Shown here: one piece after another, positions 1-8,728 of the stretch
Layout of the letters: each line of letters starts with the position of its first letter
Position numbering within the stretch: position 1 is the stretch's first letter
Origin: Planococcus citreus
Lineage (GTDB): Bacteria; Bacillota; Bacilli; Bacillales_A; Planococcaceae
DNA length: 64,000 nt
Assembly (NCBI RefSeq): GCF_003664125.1
Contig: NZ_RCCP01000001.1
Span: 1,178,001 to 1,242,000 of the forward strand
Reading direction: 5' to 3'
Notes under the pieces: model-generated
What the model was told of the DNA's origin: nothing
Databases searched by the model: none
Seen by the model: only the letters and a program-made list of their open reading frames with translations
Translations under genes and position numbers: made by a program

Positions 1-267
1 GGCACCGGTGACCAGCACCATTACTTCTTCGCCTGGCGCCACGGTATTGACTACTGCACTTTCCAGCGCGGAAGTTCCGCTGCCTGTCAAAATCATCACT
101 TCTTCTTTTGTGCCAAATACTTTTTTCAATTTCGGGCGGATATCTCTGATCAATGAATACGTGCTTTCCCCGCGATGCCCGATCATCGGTTGTGCCATGG
201 CACGCCCTACACTTGGCGGAATCGGTGTCGGTCCTGGAATTCGCAAAATTTGTTGGTCTGTCAGCAT
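1..267 (-). CDS. PLP-dependent aminotransferase, alanine/serine-glyoxylate type, 5' part only
   Basis: Only the first 89 residues lie in the window; the gene runs off the left edge. The visible start contains PGPTPIPPSV, then GHRG and the TGSGTSALE segment typical of the class V aminotransferases that act on alanine or serine with glyoxylate or pyruvate. The start ATG at 267 follows an AAAGGGG ribosome binding site. The gene lies directly behind a T-box leader, so its expression should respond to an uncharged tRNA. In Bacillales this family often precedes serA in a serine pathway operon; that neighbour would be outside the window. Family call firm, exact substrate inferred. Confidence 0.85.
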   Translation of the reverse strand, partial: MLTDQQILRIPGPTPIPPSVGRAMAQPMIGHRGESTYSLIRDIRPKLKKVFGTKEEVMILTGSGTSALESAVVNTVAPGEEVMVLVTGA

Positions 268-317
268 GATAATGTCCCCTTTCGATTTGAAAAAATTGAT
301 TCTGGAAATTTGTATAC

Positions 318-590
318 AAAAAAAGACTCTACGCCCCACATCCAAGATGCAAGGGGCGAAGAGTCTCTAGTCGCGGTACCACCCTAATTCACTACCTGGC
401 ATGCAGGCAGCCTCATTAATATCATGCATAACGGGCATGAAGCGGATGGGCCTACTATAGTTTCAGCACATCTATTCGGGAGTGCTGCCAAATACCGGAA
501 CCGCTGATTCGCACCACCCATCAGCTCTCTTTGGATTCCTCTGCACATGGCCTATCTCCGTCGCAATAGTTAATCGATATAAGTGAATTG
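318..590 (-). ncRNA. T-box riboswitch leader
   Basis: Read on the minus strand, the leader contains the conserved T-box AGGGTGGTACCGCG (372-385), which pairs with the tRNA acceptor end. It is followed by a strong terminator hairpin (324-366, stem AGACTCT plus CGCCCC, then a T run). Upstream is a stem I-like region with the AAAGAGAGC...GGTGCGAATCAGC arrangement (about 495-535). The specifier codon should lie near 472-490, where the serine codons AGC and UCC both occur; I cannot fold it well enough to choose. It controls the aminotransferase at 1-267. Confidence 0.93.
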
Positions 591-595
591 AGTCC

Positions 596-624
596 ATCAT
601 ATATACGAAAAAAACTATTGTCAA
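596..624 (-). promoter_or_regulatory. Sigma-A promoter of the T-box operon
   Basis: On the minus strand a perfect -35 TTGACA (619-624) is separated by exactly 17 bp from -10 TATGAT (596-601). Transcription should start near 589, at the beginning of the T-box leader. Confidence 0.85.
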
Positions 625-755
625 TATATAAAAAATATTAAGATTTCTTTGCAAGCGTTTTCAATGTTGCTGTTACTGTAGCCGTTGCGCAAAAAATCTT
701 TTCTTTTTTATTTTCAGAGAATTCCGCATTCCAGGGTAACTCAATTGTAATAGCC

Positions 756-789
756 CTGACATGTCAGCAAAGCGGATTTTGCGTATAAT
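756..789 (+). promoter_or_regulatory. Putative promoter with palindrome upstream of the glycosylation operon
   Basis: A perfect -10 hexamer TATAAT is present at 784-789. The matching -35 position (762-767, TGTCAG, 16 bp spacer) is poor but lies inside the perfect 12-bp palindrome CTGACATGTCAG (756-767), which could be an operator. The 110 bp between the -10 and the start at 901 hold only a small imperfect hairpin (about 827-846). No sigma-B site was found, although csbB of B. subtilis is stress-regulated. Confidence 0.4.
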
Positions 790-900
790 GAATGGAGATT
801 CCTTTTCCTTATTGGCATTTTCCAGGAATAATGTCCTGAAAAATGGGTAAATGGATTTTCAGGGAAGATTTTGAATGCCCATTGAAAGGAGAACACCATT

Positions 901-1839
901 ATGAAGCTGATCTCTATTATTGTGCCAGCTTTCAACGAAGAAGCGAACATCGCTTCGATGTACAAGACTTTGGTGCAAGAACTTGAGCCGCTTCCTTATC
1001 TGTATGAAATCATGTTTATCAATGACGGCAGCAGTGACGGAACTTTAGACGAAATACTCAAACTCGCCAACGAACACGAAACCGTAAAATATATTTCCCT
1101 GTCCCGTAATTTCGGGAAAGAATCCGCCATGTTCGCAGGCATGAAACGAATCAAAGGAGACGCTGCCATCTTGATGGACAGCGATATGCAGCACCCGCCC
1201 ACGCTCATCTGCGAAATGATTCAAGGCTATGAAGACGGCTTCCATCAAGTCGTCGCCAAACGGTCTCGCAAGGGAGATTCGAAACTGCGCAGTGCATTTT
1301 CTTCCCTATACTACAAAATAGTCAATTCCGTAACCGATGTCAGCTTCGAAGACGGCGAAGGCGATTTCCGCCTCTTGAGCCGCAAAGCCATCAATTCCAT
1401 CCTGTCGCTCAGCGAGAGCAACCGCTTTTCCAAAGGCATTTATTCGTGGATTGGCCTCAGCAAGAAAACCATCAGCTATGAAAATGTCGTGCGCGCAGAA
1501 GGCGATTCCAAATGGTCCTTCGCAAGCCTCGTCAATTACGGCATCGACGGGATCATTTCATTCAATATGAAACCGTTGCGCATCTGTTTTTACACAGGAT
1601 TTCTCGTTTTGTTCCTGTCCTTGCTTTATATCGCTTTTACGTTTTACCAAATCATGGTGCGGGGCGTCATCGCACCCGGTTATTTCACGACCATCACGGC
1701 GATTTTGCTACTTGGCGGCATTCAATTGATCAGCCTTGGCGTCATCGGCGAATACGTCGGACGCATCTATAACGAGACCAAGCAGCGGCCCCATTTCTTG
1801 GTCGACATGAGCAATGTGGATGAATACGATGAATCTTAA
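901..1839 (+). CDS. csbB: Membrane-anchored family 2 glycosyltransferase (CsbB/GtrB type)
   Basis: A 312-residue family 2 glycosyltransferase of the polyprenyl-phosphate sugar synthase group. It has the GT-A motifs FINDGSSDGT (about 39-48) and MDSDMQHPP (about 92-100, metal and nucleotide binding), then two C-terminal membrane helices (about 227-252 and 264-285). The family transfers a sugar from a nucleotide sugar to undecaprenyl phosphate on the cytoplasmic face. The next genes encode a GtrA/GtcA protein and a YfhO protein, the same trio that decorates lipoteichoic acid with GlcNAc in B. subtilis (CsbB-GtcA-YfhO). The sugar used here is not visible. RBS AAAGGAG precedes the ATG. Confidence 0.9.
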   Translation: MKLISIIVPAFNEEANIASMYKTLVQELEPLPYLYEIMFINDGSSDGTLDEILKLANEHETVKYISLSRNFGKESAMFAGMKRIKGDAAILMDSDMQHPPTLICEMIQGYEDGFHQVVAKRSRKGDSKLRSAFSSLYYKIVNSVTDVSFEDGEGDFRLLSRKAINSILSLSESNRFSKGIYSWIGLSKKTISYENVVRAEGDSKWSFASLVNYGIDGIISFNMKPLRICFYTGFLVLFLSLLYIAFTFYQIMVRGVIAPGYFTTITAILLLGGIQLISLGVIGEYVGRIYNETKQRPHFLVDMSNVDEYDES

Positions 1840-2224
1840 ACGCTTGAATACGGAGTTTACCCGCTTTGTTTTTGTTGGGGTCGTCAACACGCTCAGCTAT
1901 TACTCCATCTACCTGTTTTTGCATAATGTGCTCGATTGGGCCTATATGCTGTCCCATGTCATCGGATTTTTGATCAGCTTGAACATTTCGTTTTTCCTGA
2001 ACACTTACGTAACGTATCGTGTCAAACCGACATTGAAGAAGTATTTGTATTTCCCGCTAACGCAAGTCGTGAATATGTCGGTTTCTACATTCCTGATTTT
2101 TATATTCGTGGAATTCCTTCATATCAACAGCAATATCGCGCCGTTTGCCGCAGTGATTTTCACCATTCCGGTGACCTTTGTCGTTTCCGGAAAAATCCTG
2201 AAAGCGCCGGTGCAATCCAAATAA
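1829..2224 (+). CDS. gtcA: GtrA/GtcA family membrane protein (lipid-linked sugar flippase candidate)
   Basis: A 131-residue protein of the GtrA family with four hydrophobic segments and an N-terminal FVFVGVVNTLSYY segment typical of the family. GtrA/GtcA proteins are thought to flip polyprenyl-phosphate sugars across the membrane. I chose the ATG at 1829, although an in-frame ATG at 1814 is possible. Either start overlaps the end of the glycosyltransferase gene, pointing to translational coupling. It sits between the enzyme that makes the lipid-linked sugar and the YfhO protein that should use it outside. Confidence 0.85.
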   Translation: MNLKRLNTEFTRFVFVGVVNTLSYYSIYLFLHNVLDWAYMLSHVIGFLISLNISFFLNTYVTYRVKPTLKKYLYFPLTQVVNMSVSTFLIFIFVEFLHINSNIAPFAAVIFTIPVTFVVSGKILKAPVQSK

Positions 2225-2243
2225 TCATAAAGACGGTGGCATT

Positions 2244-4859
2244 ATGCGTTCTTTTCGTCCCTATCTTCTACTGACAATTGCATTTCTAGCCATGGCCATC
2301 ATCGGCCATGGCGTATTTCTGTTTCAATGGACCCAAAACCAGTTCATGGCCGGGCCCAATGACGGCCTCGCCCAAATGATGCCGTTTAAGCAATTGCTTT
2401 ATGACCACTACACGCAAGGTGAATTCTTCTATTCTTTCGATTTCGGCCTCGGTGCTGGCATATTCAGCGAACTGTCGTATTATTTTTCGACGTCTTTCGT
2501 GTATATCTCGACACTCGTGATCGTCTATTTGCTCGATTCACTTCAATTGATCGGTGATCCGGATGTCCTGTTCTGGGCCAACGCTTCCGTGTTCATCAGC
2601 GTCGCCCGGTTGGCGATCGTTCTGATCGTCACTTACACATTGTTCCGCTATATGCGCATTTCGCGCTTATCGGCATTTGTCGGGGCAAGCATCTACGGGA
2701 TCTCTGGGATGTACTTCCGCCATGCGGCTTTTTGGGAGTTTTTTGCGGATGCGTTCATCTGGCTGCCCTTGCTGATTTTCGGTGCGGAAAAAATCTTCCG
2801 CGAACAAAAACCGGGCTGGTTTATGTTTGCAATCGCGATTTCGATGATCGACAATTTCTATTTCGCTTATATTAACTTCCTCTTGGCAGGCATCTATATT
2901 TTATTCCGCTTGTTCATCCCGCTTGAAAAGGCGGAAACGAAATGGAAAAAGGCCATTGTATTGTTCTTGATTGCCGGATTGATCGGTGCGGGCATGTCCA
3001 TGGTGTCATTTATCCCTTCTGTATATGCGTTCTTGAACAACCATCGCCCAGCGTTCCAGCAGGATATTCTCTGGTTCGAGGAAACGGAAAACATTCTGTT
3101 CATGAGCCGCTACATCCTGTTGCCGGCCATGTTCATGCTATTTCTCTTCATTCCGGCGCTGTATAAACTTCAGCGTTTCCGTCTTTTTGCATTGATCGGC
3201 ATCCTGACGATCGTCTTGTATCACAGCCCGATGGTCGGCAGTATTTTCAATGGGTTTTCTGCGCCCCAGCACCGCTGGGAATATTTTATGTCATTTGTGG
3301 CTGCAGGCGCCATTGCCAGCGGCTTGGATCATTTTCATAAGCTGCGCTTGAAAGATGTTGCCACGGCTGCGATTTTGACCGCCCTTCTTTATGGATGGTT
3401 CGCTTGGCGAGATGAAGCACTTGAATTCACCACGCTTTATCCGCGCCTGGCACTGGCGGGTCTCGTACTGACCTTGGCAGCCGTGTTGGCCGCTACGGCC
3501 ATTCGGCAGCGATCGCAAAAACCGCTGCTGGCTGCTGTGCTGCTCGCTTTGGTGTTGGCAACTGCCAATGTCTACCAAAGCGAAAAATTGCTGGATAACG
3601 CCGATATCGCGGATGTCGATGAAGCTTTAATTACCGGGGAAGATTACGACAACGCGGAAGTTCGTGCTTTGATCGACGAAATTCAAGGACGCGAAACGAG
3701 CGAGATGTACCGCATCGACTGGATGGAAGGCGTCCGCAACAATACGCCGATTGTCCAGGACTTCCAAGGGCTCAGCGCTTATTCCAGCATCTTGAACAAA
3801 AACTTGCTGTACTTCTATTTATACGATTTGGAGATCGATATGCAGCGGGAAAGCGTCAGCCGCTATGCGACACTTGGCAACCGCAGCAATCTACACAGTC
3901 TTTTGCAAGGCAATTATGCCATACGGGAACGGGACGACCCGAATGTGCCATACGGTTTCCGCAAATTTGCCGCTACCGATAATTTCATCGCATATCAAAA
4001 TCGCTACCCACTGCCTTTCGCGCGGCCGGCTTTCCAGGTGTATCAAGAGTCCCAGCTAAAGGATGAACCGCCGTTGCTGCGTGAACATGCCATGCTCAGC
4101 GGAATTGTCTTGGACGAAACAACTGAAACCGAACCCCTTCCCGACCGCTTCCCGGGAGAAGCTGATTATGAAATCGAAGAAGTGGGTGCGAATTACGAAG
4201 ACGGCGTACTCGATATTTCCGAAGAAACCGGCGGAATTGATTTGCTGCTCGATGAAGTTCCGGAAGAAGGCGATTTGTATATCTCTTTCCATCTGGAAAA
4301 TACCGCAGCGGACCAGGGCTTCCCGCTCGAAATCAATGAATACCGGACGACCCGCAAATCCAATCAATCGATTTACAAGACCTTTGTCGACGACTTGACG
4401 ATCCGTGTCGAGGCTGCACAAAAAATCGAAATCCGCATGCCTGAAGGAACATATGAGCTGACGGATATTGAAATTGTCAAAGAGCCTTATGCCCTTTTAA
4501 GAGAACAAAATGCTTTAGCAGACCGCACGAGCAATTTGAAAATCGACGGCAGCCAGGTTGACGTCACTTACGACAATCAAGACGGTGCCCCTTACCTCAA
4601 TTTATCGATTCCTTACGAAAGAGGTTGGCAGGCGACCATCAATGATGAACCGGTCGATGTGTTAAAAGCCAATTATGCGTTTTTAGCCGTTCCGCTCGAA
4701 GACGGGATGAACGAAATTGAGCTCCGCTATCGCCCGCCGTTCTTCTTGCCTTCCCTGTTCATCAGTATGTTGTCGCTCGCCCTCGGCTTATTTTGGCTGC
4801 GCCGGCGAAAACGAAACGAAGCCCGCGGGTATGAGCCAAAAGACACCATGACGAATTGA
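2244..4859 (+). CDS. yfhO: YfhO family membrane glycosyltransferase
   Basis: An 871-residue polytopic protein. A large N-terminal membrane domain (about residues 1-440) is followed by a roughly 400-residue, mostly extracellular region, and a last helix near 840-860 ends in a basic RRRKR tail. This is the YfhO (GT-C like) organisation. In B. subtilis and Listeria, YfhO-type enzymes use sugar-P-undecaprenol to glycosylate lipoteichoic acid on the outer face. It is the third gene of the operon, 19 bp after gtcA. Family and context agree; acceptor and sugar are inferred. Confidence 0.88.
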   Translation: MRSFRPYLLLTIAFLAMAIIGHGVFLFQWTQNQFMAGPNDGLAQMMPFKQLLYDHYTQGEFFYSFDFGLGAGIFSELSYYFSTSFVYISTLVIVYLLDSLQLIGDPDVLFWANASVFISVARLAIVLIVTYTLFRYMRISRLSAFVGASIYGISGMYFRHAAFWEFFADAFIWLPLLIFGAEKIFREQKPGWFMFAIAISMIDNFYFAYINFLLAGIYILFRLFIPLEKAETKWKKAIVLFLIAGLIGAGMSMVSFIPSVYAFLNNHRPAFQQDILWFEETENILFMSRYILLPAMFMLFLFIPALYKLQRFRLFALIGILTIVLYHSPMVGSIFNGFSAPQHRWEYFMSFVAAGAIASGLDHFHKLRLKDVATAAILTALLYGWFAWRDEALEFTTLYPRLALAGLVLTLAAVLAATAIRQRSQKPLLAAVLLALVLATANVYQSEKLLDNADIADVDEALITGEDYDNAEVRALIDEIQGRETSEMYRIDWMEGVRNNTPIVQDFQGLSAYSSILNKNLLYFYLYDLEIDMQRESVSRYATLGNRSNLHSLLQGNYAIRERDDPNVPYGFRKFAATDNFIAYQNRYPLPFARPAFQVYQESQLKDEPPLLREHAMLSGIVLDETTETEPLPDRFPGEADYEIEEVGANYEDGVLDISEETGGIDLLLDEVPEEGDLYISFHLENTAADQGFPLEINEYRTTRKSNQSIYKTFVDDLTIRVEAAQKIEIRMPEGTYELTDIEIVKEPYALLREQNALADRTSNLKIDGSQVDVTYDNQDGAPYLNLSIPYERGWQATINDEPVDVLKANYAFLAVPLEDGMNEIELRYRPPFFLPSLFISMLSLALGLFWLRRRKRNEARGYEPKDTMTN

Positions 4860-4929
4860 CGGGTTTAGCTCCCCTCCTACATGTGTAAGGTATGGTAATA
4901 ACAATTTTTAGGAGGAGGGAGTAAATACG

Positions 4930-5565
4930 ATGAAATCATGGTTGATGCTTATGCTTTTAGGCCTTTTACTGCTGCTGGCGGCATGCGGTGACGACACAAC
5001 AGAACCCCCAACAGAAACGGATGGAGCTGAACCGCAAGAAGAAGAAGTGGAAGAACAAGAAGGTGAGCCACAAGATGGTTCGGGAGGCGAATCAGAAGGC
5101 GCTAGCGAAGTTCAATTGCTGACGGTTGAATTCCTGAATGCAGATGGAGACGCTGCCGGCACTGCTGAATTGACCGAAGAGGATAACGGGGTTATGGTCA
5201 CATTGAATGTGGAAGGATTGGAGCCTGGCATGCACGGCCTCCATTTCCATGAAGAAGGAATGTGCGAAGCGCCTGATTTTGAATCAGCAGGCGGGCATTT
5301 CAACCCGACCGGCGCAAGCCACGGACACGATAACCCGGACGGCCCTCATGCAGGCGACCTCCAGAATATTGAAGTTGCGGATGACGGGACTTCGACCGAT
5401 GAATTGACCGCAGAAAATGTCACTTTGCAAATCGGGGAAGATAATTCATTGTTGAAAGAAGGCGGCACAGCGCTCATCATCCACGCTTCGGAAGATGACG
5501 GGCAAACCGACCCTTCCGGAGATTCCGGTGAACGCGTTGCTTGCGGCGTGGTGACAGCTGAATAA
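4930..5565 (+). CDS. sodC: Cu/Zn superoxide dismutase-like lipoprotein
   Basis: A 211-residue protein with a lipoprotein signal ending LLLAAC (Cys 19), a very acidic linker to about residue 60, then a SodC domain. Visible ligand positions are HFHE (two His), GGHFNP (bridging His), the His of SHGHD, HAGD (His and Asp) and IIHASED. The catalytic-arginine region reads GERVACGVV. The set looks complete, unlike my recollection that B. subtilis YojM lacks copper ligands, so this copy may be active against superoxide at the cell surface. RBS AGGAGGGAG precedes the ATG. A hairpin terminator follows directly, so it is probably monocistronic. Confidence 0.88.
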   Translation: MKSWLMLMLLGLLLLLAACGDDTTEPPTETDGAEPQEEEVEEQEGEPQDGSGGESEGASEVQLLTVEFLNADGDAAGTAELTEEDNGVMVTLNVEGLEPGMHGLHFHEEGMCEAPDFESAGGHFNPTGASHGHDNPDGPHAGDLQNIEVADDGTSTDELTAENVTLQIGEDNSLLKEGGTALIIHASEDDGQTDPSGDSGERVACGVVTAE

Positions 5566-5574
5566 ATAATTTTT

Positions 5575-5607
5575 AAAACAGCCAGGGAAGATTCTCCGGC
5601 TGTTTTT
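5575..5607 (+). terminator. Rho-independent terminator of the sodC-like gene
   Basis: The stem AAAACAGCC/GGCTGTTTT closes a short loop and runs into a T tract on the plus strand. Confidence 0.85.
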
Positions 5608-5652
5608 TATTGTGCCATAAAATTTCACCAGCCGGCCAACGGTTTTCTCCGC

Positions 5653-5677
5653 GTTTAGCCGGAATCGGAACGGGAAT
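5653..5677 (+). promoter_or_regulatory. Sigma-B-like promoter of the SDR gene
   Basis: GTTTAG (5653-5658) and GGGAAT (5672-5677) are separated by 13 bp. This matches the B. subtilis sigma-B pattern GTTTAA-N12-15-GGGTAT with one mismatch in each hexamer, about 36 bp before the start codon. Related SDR genes of B. subtilis are sigma-B dependent. Confidence 0.6.
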
Positions 5678-5712
5678 AACTACCATATATTCAGATCGAG
5701 GAGGACGCTTAC

Positions 5713-6588
5713 ATGTCAAAAGATAAATACGAAAAAATCCATGACCAAATCGACCCGCAGGAACAAGACCACCAGCCAGGGGTAGAAAGCGAAATGTCCC
5801 CGGAACCGATATATGACGACGAAAATTATAAAGGCGCAGGCAAGCTGGAAGGAAAAGTCGCGTTGATTACAGGCGGCGACAGCGGCATCGGCCGCGCCGT
5901 TGCGATCGCTTACGCCAAGGAAGGCGCAAACATTGCGATCGCTTACTTGGATGAACACGAAGACGCGGATAAAACCATTGAAGCCGTGAAAGCTTATGGT
6001 GCAGAAGCGCAAAAATTCGCAACAGACGTGAGCCAAGTGGAAAACTGCCATCAATTAGTCGTTGATGTCATTGCCGAATTCGGGCAATTGAACGTACTCG
6101 TCAATAATGCAGGCAAGCAATTCCCGACAGAGGATTTCCTTGATATCAGCCCGGAACAATTGCATGGAACTTTCGAGACGAATATTTACAGCATGTTTTA
6201 TTTGTCCCAAGCCGCCTTGCCGCATCTCTCTAAAGGAGACAGCATCATCAACACATCATCCGTGACGGCTTATCGCGGCTCGCCGGCACTCATTGATTAT
6301 TCATCCACTAAAGGAGCCATCACCAGCTTCACACGTTCATTGGCTGCGAATGTCAGCGAACAGGGCATCCGTGTCAATTCAGTCGCGCCAGGCCCGATTT
6401 GGACGCCGTTGATCCCTGCCACATTCGACGCTGAAAAATCCGGTAAGCAAGGCGAAGGCACACCGCTGGAACGCCGCGGACAGCCAGCCGAACTCGCCCC
6501 GGCATACGTTTATCTTGCCTCCACCGATTCAACTTATGTGACCGGCCAGACAATCCATGTAAACGGCGGAGACTTTATCACTTCATAA
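5713..6588 (+). CDS. Short-chain dehydrogenase/reductase, general stress type (YdaD/YhxC-like)
   Basis: A 291-residue SDR with the cofactor motif TGGDSGIG (53-60), NNAGKQ near 130 and the catalytic YSSTKGA (YxxxK) near 197. The 45-residue hydrophilic N-terminal extension and overall length match the glucose/ribitol dehydrogenase-like stress proteins of Bacillus such as YdaD, YhxC and YhxD. Substrate unknown; NAD(P)H-dependent reduction of an aldehyde or ketone is the safe statement. RBS AGGAGG. The sigma-B-like promoter in front supports a stress role. Confidence 0.87.
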   Translation: MSKDKYEKIHDQIDPQEQDHQPGVESEMSPEPIYDDENYKGAGKLEGKVALITGGDSGIGRAVAIAYAKEGANIAIAYLDEHEDADKTIEAVKAYGAEAQKFATDVSQVENCHQLVVDVIAEFGQLNVLVNNAGKQFPTEDFLDISPEQLHGTFETNIYSMFYLSQAALPHLSKGDSIINTSSVTAYRGSPALIDYSSTKGAITSFTRSLAANVSEQGIRVNSVAPGPIWTPLIPATFDAEKSGKQGEGTPLERRGQPAELAPAYVYLASTDSTYVTGQTIHVNGGDFITS

Positions 6589-6672
6589 AATTGCTTTTAC
6601 TTATCCAGAAAACAACTCATGTCCTGAAATTACCTTGCCTATTGGAATTCAACCATTTTAGGAGGATATAAA

Positions 6673-7065
6673 ATGAAACACATCGAAGCGATCTTGATGA
6701 AATTTGCAATGAGCTTTGCTGTTGTCTTCTTGATTCTCGGGCTAATTTACGGAGTTTCCGTATTTAATATTTTCATTATCAGTTTAGTAATTACTGCGAT
6801 TGGCTACGCCGGCGATATGCTGATATTTCCTCGCACATCCAACAAGCTCGCCACTGGTGGAGACTTGGTGCTCGCTTTCGTGATTGTTTGGTTATTAGGA
6901 GAGTTTCTAATTGAAAATCCTGATTTCTCCATACTTGCAGCATCAATTTACACAGCGATTTTGATTGCTGCTGGCGAATGGTTTTACCATATTTATTTGA
7001 AGAAGCGTCTATGGGAGCAAAAAGAAACCTCTCATACATTGAAACAGGAGCCAAATCGAAAATAA
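6673..7065 (+). CDS. YndM family (DUF2512) membrane protein
   Basis: A 130-residue integral membrane protein with four hydrophobic segments (about 10-28, 32-52, 65-82, 90-110) and a charged C-terminal tail. The pattern FIISLVITAIGYAGDM and GEW near the end resemble the YndM/DUF2512 family. Function unknown. A clear AGGAGG precedes the start. It is the last plus-strand gene before a shared terminator. Confidence 0.78.
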   Translation: MKHIEAILMKFAMSFAVVFLILGLIYGVSVFNIFIISLVITAIGYAGDMLIFPRTSNKLATGGDLVLAFVIVWLLGEFLIENPDFSILAASIYTAILIAAGEWFYHIYLKKRLWEQKETSHTLKQEPNRK

Positions 7066-7073
7066 CTGTAACA

Positions 7074-7110
7074 GGTAAAAGCCGATCATTTTTAGTGATC
7101 GGCTTTTACC
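7074..7110. terminator. Bidirectional terminator between convergent genes
   Basis: A 15-bp inverted repeat (GGTAAAAGCCGATCA and its complement) separates the convergent DUF2512 and DUF2071 genes; runs of A and T on the two sides suit termination both ways. Confidence 0.85.
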
Positions 7111-7798
7111 TATGTTCTTTTACAGGTGGATAGAATCGTGTTTTTTGCAGCGCTGAGAAATGGGCTAGCGGCTCTTCTCTATTCCATCCAACAGGAAGAT
7201 ATCCAGCAAGCGAATTCTCGGCTATTTCTATATGAACTTTTTGCAATTGCCACGGCACATGATCAATATCCACACGGTACAGGACCGTTTTCGGCTTTGT
7301 CCATAAACAATAACGTTCCGTCAGCCATCGCTCGATCTCTGATGCCTCCAGCATTCCGGCGCTTGGCTTGAAGCCTATTCTAAAACTCTCGCCAATCCCT
7401 GGTTTAGCGAGGCGGCTCGTAAATGCATAACGCCTGTCTTTTTTCACCACTTTCATGCGGGCATATCGGTATGGAAGAAATCCTCCTGCGCTCGCCGCTT
7501 TTACCGCTAGCAGGCTATCGGCATCGAGGCTGAAAAAATAGACTCCAGACCGGCCGTTGCATTTTACATAAGTCCTTACATTCAATTCGCGGTAGGTTCC
7601 CACAATGGGAAATGGCAAGGAAAAGCGCAGGCGCGTATGATCGGCAATAAACGGAACGATGCCGACCCATGCCTGCCCGTCAAACACATCAATTTCAAGC
7701 TCTGAAGGTACGAATGGCCGCAGTGCATCGGGCGCAATCGGCCAATGCAAAAACACCAGATCCCGCCAGGTTTGTGCCATGATCCATGGCTTTTTCAT
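7106..7798 (-). CDS. YqjF family (DUF2071) protein
   Basis: A 230-residue soluble protein of the YqjF/DUF2071 family, recognised from the start MAQTWRDLVFLHWP followed by PSELEIDVFDGQAWVGIVPF. A longer reading frame opens with TTG at 7816, but the RBS AGAGAGG lies inside that extension and points to ATG 7798. Function of the family is not established. It stands alone between two terminators. Confidence 0.82.
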   Translation of the reverse strand: MKKPWIMAQTWRDLVFLHWPIAPDALRPFVPSELEIDVFDGQAWVGIVPFIADHTRLRFSLPFPIVGTYRELNVRTYVKCNGRSGVYFFSLDADSLLAVKAASAGGFLPYRYARMKVVKKDRRYAFTSRLAKPGIGESFRIGFKPSAGMLEASEIERWLTERYCLWTKPKTVLYRVDIDHVPWQLQKVHIEIAENSLAGYLPVGWNREEPLAHFSALQKTRFYPPVKEHR

Positions 7799-7872
7799 CA
7801 AAACACCTCTCTTCAAAAAATATCGATAAGCAAAGCGGGACGAAGAAAATTTCTCCGTCCCGCTTGATGCGT

Positions 7873-8703
7873 CTATCCTTTTAACTTGTCTTCAGGCAGT
7901 GTGTCATGCGACTCGAGCGGCCCTGGTTTCAAGATCGGCTTTTGCCCGAAAGCTTGTGCCTGCTCGTATTTGAATGGATGGCCATCCGGTGCGTTGCCGC
8001 TCATCCATGGCAATGATGCGCTGTCTTCGCCTTCCGAAAAATTATAAAGCGTATGGGAATATTCGGTCGCTTCCCATTCCGGTGGCACAGTAGAAGGTGC
8101 GATGACGCCGCCTTCTTTTTCTTCCAAATCACGAATCGCGGCGATCCACTGGTTTTGGTGCATTGTATCGCGAGCCAGCAGGAATGACAGTAAATCTTTT
8201 ACGCCTTTATCATCCGTCAGACTATACAAACGCGCTACTTGCAGGCGCCCTTGCGACTCTGCATTGACGTTGGCACGGAAGTCGGCAAGCAAATTGCCGC
8301 TTGCGATGATGTATCCGCCACTCCATGGAACTCCGGCACTGTTCTCTGGGGTTGCGCCAAGGCCTGAGACGATTGCATGGTGCGGGTTCATGCCACCCAT
8401 GATCGCCCCTATTACCGGGTCGCTCGCCGCTTTTTCCTGCTCATAAACCGGTGCTCCTTCAAGCAATTGAGCCACCATCGTGGCGAGCATTTCGATATGC
8501 CCAAGTTCCTCTGTCCCCGTATCCATCAGCAAATCCTTATATTTTTCATTCCCTCTTGTATTCCATCCTTGGAATAAATACTGCATCGCCACAGACATTT
8601 CACCGAACTGGCCGCCGATGACTTCTTGCAGCTGCTTCGCAAATATCGGATCCGGTTTGTCCGGCTTGGCTTCGAATTGGAGTTCTTTTCTATTGAAAAA
8701 CAT
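7873..8703 (-). CDS. Manganese-containing catalase
   Basis: A 276-residue dimanganese catalase that disproportionates hydrogen peroxide in the cytoplasm. Metal ligands of the Lactobacillus plantarum enzyme line up: Glu35, Glu66 and His69 (EELGH), Glu149 and His182 (DTMHQNQW). Length and the FGEMSVAMQYLFQGW segment fit the KatN/YdbD group. It follows the small repeat protein by 25 bp and probably shares its sigma-B-like promoter. RBS GAGGAGG. Confidence 0.95.
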   Translation of the reverse strand: MFFNRKELQFEAKPDKPDPIFAKQLQEVIGGQFGEMSVAMQYLFQGWNTRGNEKYKDLLMDTGTEELGHIEMLATMVAQLLEGAPVYEQEKAASDPVIGAIMGGMNPHHAIVSGLGATPENSAGVPWSGGYIIASGNLLADFRANVNAESQGRLQVARLYSLTDDKGVKDLLSFLLARDTMHQNQWIAAIRDLEEKEGGVIAPSTVPPEWEATEYSHTLYNFSEGEDSASLPWMSGNAPDGHPFKYEQAQAFGQKPILKPGPLESHDTLPEDKLKG

Positions 8704-8728
8704 TTAACATCCTCCTCGCATGTTTGGA

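Noticed and set aside
4863..4893. Sigma-B promoter upstream of the sodC-like gene
   Set aside because: GTTTAG and AGGTAT are present but 19 bp apart, too far for sigma-B.
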